From: Halorhabdus rudnickae
GTDB taxonomy: Archaea > Halobacteriota > Halobacteria > Halobacteriales > Haloarculaceae
Direction of reading: 5' to 3'
DNA length: 64,000 bases
Assembly (NCBI RefSeq): GCF_900880625.1
Contig: NZ_CAAHFB010000001.1
Coordinates: forward strand, 248,001 to 312,000
A program made the translations under genes and the position numbers. Within the stretch, counting starts at the first letter, position 1; each line of letters begins with the position of its first letter. The notes beneath the pieces are model-generated. The model did no database searches and was not told the DNA's origin. It saw only the letters and a list, made by a program, of their open reading frames with translations. This document shows positions 60,131 to 64,000 of this stretch, one piece after another.

Positions 60131-60799
60131 ATGCGAATCGCTATTCTGGGCGGTACGGGTGATGTCGGCGAGGGACTGGCCCTCCGGTGGGCCTTTCACG
60201 CCGACCACGAGATTGTAATCGGATCACGCGAGGCTGAGCGTGCGGTGACGAAAGCCAATGAGTACGAGGTGGAACTTTCGAGCCACGGCGTCGACGAGGA
60301 CATCGACGGGCTTGAGAACGCCGAGGCCGCAGCCACCGCCGACATCGTCGTCGCGGCGGTACCTGCTTATCACCTTGTCGACACTATCGAGTCTGTGGCG
60401 GAGTCACTGACTGCGGGGACGGTGCTGGTAAGTCCAGCGGTCGGAATGCGAGGCGACAAAGCAGGGATGCACTACAATCGACCCGGGGCGGGTAGCGTCA
60501 CCGCCCTGGCCGCCGACGCTGCACCGGAGGACGCCCCCGTGGTCGGTGCGTTCCACAACCTCGCAGCCGGGCGGTTAGCGAACCTCGACGTCGATCTGTC
60601 GATGGACGTCCTTCTGGTCGGTGACGACGAAGACGCCCTGGACACGGTCGCGACACTTACCGAGGCGATCGACGGTCTCCGACCGCTCGAGGCGGGACCG
60701 CTCGATAATGCCCCGGAGGTCGAATCGCTGACGCCGCTTTTAATCAATCTCGCGAAGTACAACGACGGACTCCACGACGTCGGCGTCTGCTTCGAGTGA
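60131..60799 (+). CDS. npdG: F420-dependent NADP reductase
   Basis: The 222-residue protein starts MRIAILGGTGDVGEGLALRW, the NADP loop, and has EIVIGSREAERAVTKANEYE, TADIVVAAVPAYHLVDTIES, LVSPAVGMRGDKAGMHYNRP and VVGAFHNLAAGRLANLDVDL. The family moves hydride between coenzyme F420 and NADP. It follows the HAD gene by 74 bases on the same strand. Confidence 0.9.
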   Translation: MRIAILGGTGDVGEGLALRWAFHADHEIVIGSREAERAVTKANEYEVELSSHGVDEDIDGLENAEAAATADIVVAAVPAYHLVDTIESVAESLTAGTVLVSPAVGMRGDKAGMHYNRPGAGSVTALAADAAPEDAPVVGAFHNLAAGRLANLDVDLSMDVLLVGDDEDALDTVATLTEAIDGLRPLEAGPLDNAPEVESLTPLLINLAKYNDGLHDVGVCFE

Positions 60800-60817
60800 A
60801 GACGTCGAAAAACGAAC

Positions 60818-61084
60818 TCAAGCGGAGGCTTCTTCGAGTGCCGCTTCGATGTCGTCGGCCTGGGTGACGCCGATAAAGCGCTCGACGATTCCCTCGTCGT
60901 TCTCGATGATCAGCGTCGGGAGCGAACGGACCTGATACTCGTTGGCGACGTCCTGGTTCTCGTCGACATCGATCTTCTCGAACTCGACGTCCGGCCAGTC
61001 GGGTTCGAGGTCCTCCAGAATCGGATCTTGCGTCTTGCAGGGACCACACCAGTCGGCCTGGAAATCCTTGAGGGTAACAGTCAT
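60818..61084 (-). CDS. Thioredoxin
   Basis: The 88-residue protein has DFQADWCGPCKTQDPILEDL with the redox pair CGPC, then VDENQDVANEYQVRSLPTLI with the cis-Pro. It is short for a thioredoxin because the first strand is missing or very short. ATG 61084 starts MTVTLKDFQ. Partners are unknown. It is convergent with npdG, 18 bases apart. Confidence 0.94.
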   Translation of the reverse strand: MTVTLKDFQADWCGPCKTQDPILEDLEPDWPDVEFEKIDVDENQDVANEYQVRSLPTLIIENDEGIVERFIGVTQADDIEAALEEASA

Positions 61085-61346
61085 AATGCCTACTGAACTT
61101 TGCCGAGGAGGTGAAATAAGGGTTTTCACTACGGCCCTGTTCTCCGTGAGTGAGGACACGCCCCGCCCACGATTCTCTGTACAGACACGATACGTCTGGC
61201 GGCGATAGAGGCCCAAGAGTGAACTGTTTCACACCGTTCTGACGAACTCCTCGCCACCTGATCTACATCCCGAGCGCTAACCGCTGGTCCGGAACCCGTC
61301 GTCGATATCGGCATCGCTCGAACATCGATCCAGATTGCGATGCACG

Positions 61347-61796
61347 TCATCGAGCTCGGCTGGCTGCAAGGAGATCGACGCTGTCTGGGTCAATCGGAAA
61401 GGGTGTTCCGCTGGTAGCGTCGTCGTTGCTCTCACCTGTCGTCCTGTCTTGGTTTCCGGCACCAGAATGGGTCGGCATGTTTCCGGCCGGTTGTGTCGAA
61501 TCCAGGTCGTCCGCTAGAGCGTAATCTCTAGTGCTCGCGTTCGGTATGTCCGACGTGTCTTCGGTTGTTTGGGATGGCGTGTCTTCGGTTGTTTGGGATG
61601 GCGTGTCTTCGGTTGTTTGGGATGGCGTGTCTTCGGTTGTCGACGCGTTGCCTGCCTGGTTCTCGGTGATGTTTCCGGAGAACGTGATCTCGATTGACTC
61701 CGAATCGGTGAGGAAACCGTACGTGCCCATCCCTGTGAGGGTCGCCAACCCCATCGTGACGGAGAGCGCGAGTACGAGGAGTTTGCGATCAGTCAT
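61347..61796 (-). CDS. SipW-type signal-peptide protein with TEDTPSQT repeats (TasA-like)
   Basis: ATG 61796 overlaps the signal peptidase stop by eight bases (ATGACTGA) and gives 149 residues. The signal reads LLVLALSVTMGLATLTGMGT followed by TYGFLTDSESIEITFSGNIT, the F-x-D-x-E pattern of SipW-dependent or TasA/camelysin signal peptides. Three copies of SQTTEDTP follow at about 55-80, then a hydrophilic tail. It is small compared to TasA and lacks most of the camelysin domain, so it is a fragment or a repeat-bearing minor part. ATG 61805 would add three residues. Confidence 0.72.
   Translation of the reverse strand: MTDRKLLVLALSVTMGLATLTGMGTYGFLTDSESIEITFSGNITENQAGNASTTEDTPSQTTEDTPSQTTEDTPSQTTEDTSDIPNASTRDYALADDLDSTQPAGNMPTHSGAGNQDRTTGESNDDATSGTPFPIDPDSVDLLAASRAR
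61555..61640. repeat. 24-bp tandem repeat, three perfect copies plus 14 bases
   Basis: Copies at 61,555-61,578, 61,579-61,602 and 61,603-61,626 are identical; a fourth is cut after 14 bases at 61,640. The unit begins GTGTCTTCGG on the plus strand and encodes eight residues on the minus strand, so gain or loss of units keeps the frame. Confidence 0.95.
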
Positions 61797-62847
61797 CGTC
61801 TCCATCACCCCGTGATCGATTCGCGTTCGCCGACCGCCCATTCTTTGTCGCCTCGACGGTGGTGCTTTCATCCGGCGAAGACGGCGTTCCAGCAGATGGA
61901 TCAGCCTCTTTCTTACTGTCATCAATACCTACAGATTGTAGGTCTGTCATTTCTTTGGGTTTCTCGACAGTCTGGGCCTCCCCCTGCTCGGGCTGGGGCT
62001 CCTCCATCTCCGACGGGTCCATCATCGCTCCGTCGGTTCCGCCGAAGACGAGCAATCCTGCCCCAAGCAGGAAGGCCGCACCCACGGCACCGACTGCTCC
62101 GAGCGCCCATGTTTCGACAGTCGCGTAGGCGACCCAGATACTGTACGCGAGGAAAGCGAACAGTACTGCGACCCCGACTCTGAGTTCCTCGACGGAGAAC
62201 GCGATCGTGTCGTCTTCGTTGTCCGTCTCTCTGCTGGAAGCTGTCTGTCCTTCCCGCTCGCTCGGTGGATCTCCATCGGATCTCGTCGCGTCAATGACGT
62301 TCCAGAGTTCGTTCACGACGAACAGGCTGAGCGGAACGAGACCGAGAAGGAGGAACCCAGTCTGCGTGCTGGAGAACATGATGACTCGACCGATCTGGGG
62401 GATGATCAGCAGGTAGCCACCGATCGACACTACCTTGCCGACCAGCCGACTCGGCTCGACCAGATCCGGATCAGGATTCTCGTTGTTGTCCCCGGCGGTC
62501 CGGAAGGCGACGCTACCGTCGCGGTCGACGATATCGACGACACGATGCGTGGTTGGTGACGACTCGCCGCCACGTCGGAAAGTGATGACATCCCCGACCT
62601 GCACGTCTGCAGCCGGAACGCTCCCGACGACGATCACGTCTCCCGGTCCGATCGTCGGTGACATGCTTCCCGAGAGGACGACGTAACTCTGGTTGCCGCC
62701 GACCAGTTGCGGGAACGCGTATACAACGAACGGCAGTACGACGACGACAAGGACGACGACCGCGAGGACGCTCGCGATCCGACGCCACGGGATGCGTCGG
62801 TACAGTGGGGTCGCTTCACTGTCCGCCAGTTCCGCGTCCTCGGTCAT
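61789..62847 (-). CDS. Signal peptidase I, archaeal/SipW type
   Basis: ATG 62847 (ATGA overlap with the upstream gene) gives 352 residues. An N-terminal helix (ASVLAVVVLVVVVLPFVVYA) leads to the active site SYVVLSGSMSPTIGPGDVIV with Ser61. The general base is His101 in SPTTHRVVDIVD, so this is an ER/SipW-type Ser-His enzyme rather than the bacterial Ser-Lys type. Three or more C-terminal helices and an acidic, Gln/Ser/Glu-rich tail make it longer than usual. It lies between two SipW-type substrates, so it probably matures them. Confidence 0.9.
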   Translation of the reverse strand: MTEDAELADSEATPLYRRIPWRRIASVLAVVVLVVVVLPFVVYAFPQLVGGNQSYVVLSGSMSPTIGPGDVIVVGSVPAADVQVGDVITFRRGGESSPTTHRVVDIVDRDGSVAFRTAGDNNENPDPDLVEPSRLVGKVVSIGGYLLIIPQIGRVIMFSSTQTGFLLLGLVPLSLFVVNELWNVIDATRSDGDPPSEREGQTASSRETDNEDDTIAFSVEELRVGVAVLFAFLAYSIWVAYATVETWALGAVGAVGAAFLLGAGLLVFGGTDGAMMDPSEMEEPQPEQGEAQTVEKPKEMTDLQSVGIDDSKKEADPSAGTPSSPDESTTVEATKNGRSANANRSRGDGDDD

Positions 62848-63842
62848 GACGAACACCCCTTGTCATCCAACGTCGCCTCTCCGTCCTCGATCTCGTATTT
62901 CAAACCGCAGGTCCCCGGACAGGGCGTCGAGGTCGACCGAGGCGGAGTGGTCCCCGGGAACGTCGATCCGTCATGGGCGTAGGTCCGTCCGCCGGTCGTC
63001 GTCCGAAAGATCGAGCCCGTCGGATCCTCGAAGACACGTAGTTCAGTCCCGTACTTGAGCAGGACCGTTTCGAGTGACGATGGAGCATCGATCAAGTGTA
63101 ATGTATCGCCGTCGACCTCGAAATCGAGCCCATCCGATCGGAGGGTCTCTCCCTCCGCCGCACAGAAAGACACCCAGCTGATATCTCTGCCGGGCCCTTC
63201 CGATTCCCCACAAGAGCCGCCAGTCGAGACGAACGGACTCGATCGTCCGTCGTTGCTCCGACACTGTTGGCCGACGAACTCGAGAGCGAAGCCGGATGCG
63301 ATCTCGCCGCTGAAGGTCTCCGCTAGCGTCCAAGACAGTTCTAGGCAAAGTCGATCGTCTGTACCCAGACAGGACCGTCCAGTCGTTCTCGGATCACCGT
63401 CGATCGCGAGCCCGCCAGCGAGAGCCGCCGCGAACTCATCGAAAGTGTCCCCGGAAGCGACGACGGTCTGTGGCTCTCCACTGTCACAGTCCACGTACGA
63501 CAGCGTCACAGCGAGTGCAGACGCGAGGGCGTCGTCGAGACAGGACGTTGTCCCCCAGACGTATGCGGGATTACTCGTCGCCGGCAGCGAAAGGGAGAGG
63601 CGCTCGCTACCGTTCCGGTCGTCCGCCGAGAGATCGATGTCGATCATTGCCGAGCCCCTCGAGTGCGTCCCGCTTTCCGTCTCGATCTGAAGGTCGAGAA
63701 CCCCCGCAGCAAGAGTGTTCGAGGGGGTCAGTTGGTCGTCATTGAGAAGGGCACTGCTACCGAGACCGAGCGTGACGCCGCTCGCACCAACAGTCCCGAT
63801 ACCGGCTAGTATTTGCCGGCGACTCACTTGACGGTCATCCAT
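62844..63842 (-). CDS. SipW-dependent-type signal-peptide protein, likely surface protein
   Basis: ATG 63842 gives 332 residues. The export signal combines SRRQILAGIGTVGASGVTLG with ALLNDDQLTPSNTLAAGVLD and LDLQIE, the SipW-type mark N-x-L-x-A-G-x-L-D-L. A Cys-containing beta-rich domain follows (eleven or so Cys over about 300 residues, for example CSSs-like GLKYEIEDGEATLDDKGCSS at the end), typical of extracellular proteins. It is the first gene of the three-gene operon. Confidence 0.78.
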   Translation of the reverse strand: MDDRQVSRRQILAGIGTVGASGVTLGLGSSALLNDDQLTPSNTLAAGVLDLQIETESGTHSRGSAMIDIDLSADDRNGSERLSLSLPATSNPAYVWGTTSCLDDALASALAVTLSYVDCDSGEPQTVVASGDTFDEFAAALAGGLAIDGDPRTTGRSCLGTDDRLCLELSWTLAETFSGEIASGFALEFVGQQCRSNDGRSSPFVSTGGSCGESEGPGRDISWVSFCAAEGETLRSDGLDFEVDGDTLHLIDAPSSLETVLLKYGTELRVFEDPTGSIFRTTTGGRTYAHDGSTFPGTTPPRSTSTPCPGTCGLKYEIEDGEATLDDKGCSS

Positions 63843-63919
63843 CCGTCCCACCCCCACAGGTGTGACAGGTCTCCTGCCTGCCCCCCACCTGTTTGGTATT
63901 ATCTACCATGGAAAAGCAG

Positions 63920-63927
63920 GTATATAG
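63920..63927 (-). promoter_or_regulatory. Possible TATA element of the SipW-type operon
   Basis: CTATATAC on the minus strand lies about 80 bases before ATG 63842, so a short leader would be needed. A second AT-rich element, GATAATACC at about 63,893-63,901, lies nearer the start. Confidence 0.3.
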
Positions 63928-64000
63928 TTCTATGATCTCCCTCGATATTTGCTGGGTTTTCGTAGGCATCCGTTCTCCTGTTGACGCTGACAGCCCGGTT

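Noticed and set aside
61789-62847. Signal peptidase considered as a bacterial Ser-Lys type acquired by transfer.
   Set aside because: The second active-site residue is His in TTHRVV, as in archaeal, ER and SipW enzymes.
63908-64000. ATG-initiated plus-strand frame open to the window edge (begins MEKQVYSSM).
   Set aside because: Only 31 codons are visible, there is no family match, and the same DNA is the likely promoter of the SipW-type operon on the other strand.

Overview
The window is chromosomal DNA from a haloarchaeon (class Halobacteria). The evidence is high G+C, very acidic predicted proteins, leaderless TATA promoters, archaeal lineage genes (sn-glycerol-1-phosphate dehydrogenase, archaemetzincin, HalX response regulator, bacterio-opsin-activator-type HTH_10 regulators, F420-dependent NADP reductase) and many Tat or lipobox export signals. 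The genus cannot be fixed from the sequence alone. I found no tRNA, rRNA, CRISPR array, prophage or intact insertion sequence.

Layout. 1-6.5 kb: start of a thiamine-type ABC substrate-binding lipoprotein, Elp3, a large S1/OB/DHH nuclease-like protein, a Yip1 membrane protein, an FMN reductase and a HalX response regulator. 6.7-20.4 kb: a signalling and membrane-protein region with two paralogous winged-helix regulators, a pseudokinase/kinase pair, a PAS-GAF-HTH_10 regulator, another histidine kinase, AIM24, MutY and a PadR regulator. 20.4-21.0 kb: a gene-free stretch with two strong hairpins and a T tract, a candidate structured RNA. 21.0-26.5 kb: zinc-ribbon protein, FolD, membrane protein, GT4 glycosyltransferase, glycerol-1-phosphate dehydrogenase and UspA.

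26.8-45.3 kb is the centre of the window: a nitrate-respiration and molybdenum-cofactor island. A minus-strand operon of about 10.5 kb (38,995 down to 28,476) encodes a NarA-like membrane protein, Rieske protein, cytochrome b, a small membrane protein, NarG, NarH, a haem-binding gamma-like subunit, a NarJ-type chaperone, a polytopic membrane protein, a HEAT-repeat protein and an 83-residue protein, nearly all with overlapping start and stop codons. The divergent gene is a NarO-like activator. MobA, two MoeA proteins (one fused to a periplasmic-binding-like domain), MoaC and MoaB follow, and a MobB-MoaE fusion lies at 57.5 kb. A palindrome of the form CGAA(C/T)-AT/TG-(G/A)TTCG occurs in the nar/narO promoter region and also before two DUF2249 genes and before a small gene resembling the C-terminal helical domain of glutamyl-tRNA reductase. 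I infer a NarO-type regulon from this.

45.4-61.1 kb is mainly housekeeping: epimerase, GltD/GltB glutamate synthase, GNAT, a less GC-rich membrane protein, PHP phosphoesterase, lactate permease, archaemetzincin, HAD hydrolase, NpdG and thioredoxin. 61.3-63.8 kb: a three-gene operon with two SipW-type signal-peptide proteins around a signal peptidase I, resembling a TasA/SipW secretion module; one protein carries a perfect 24-bp tandem repeat.
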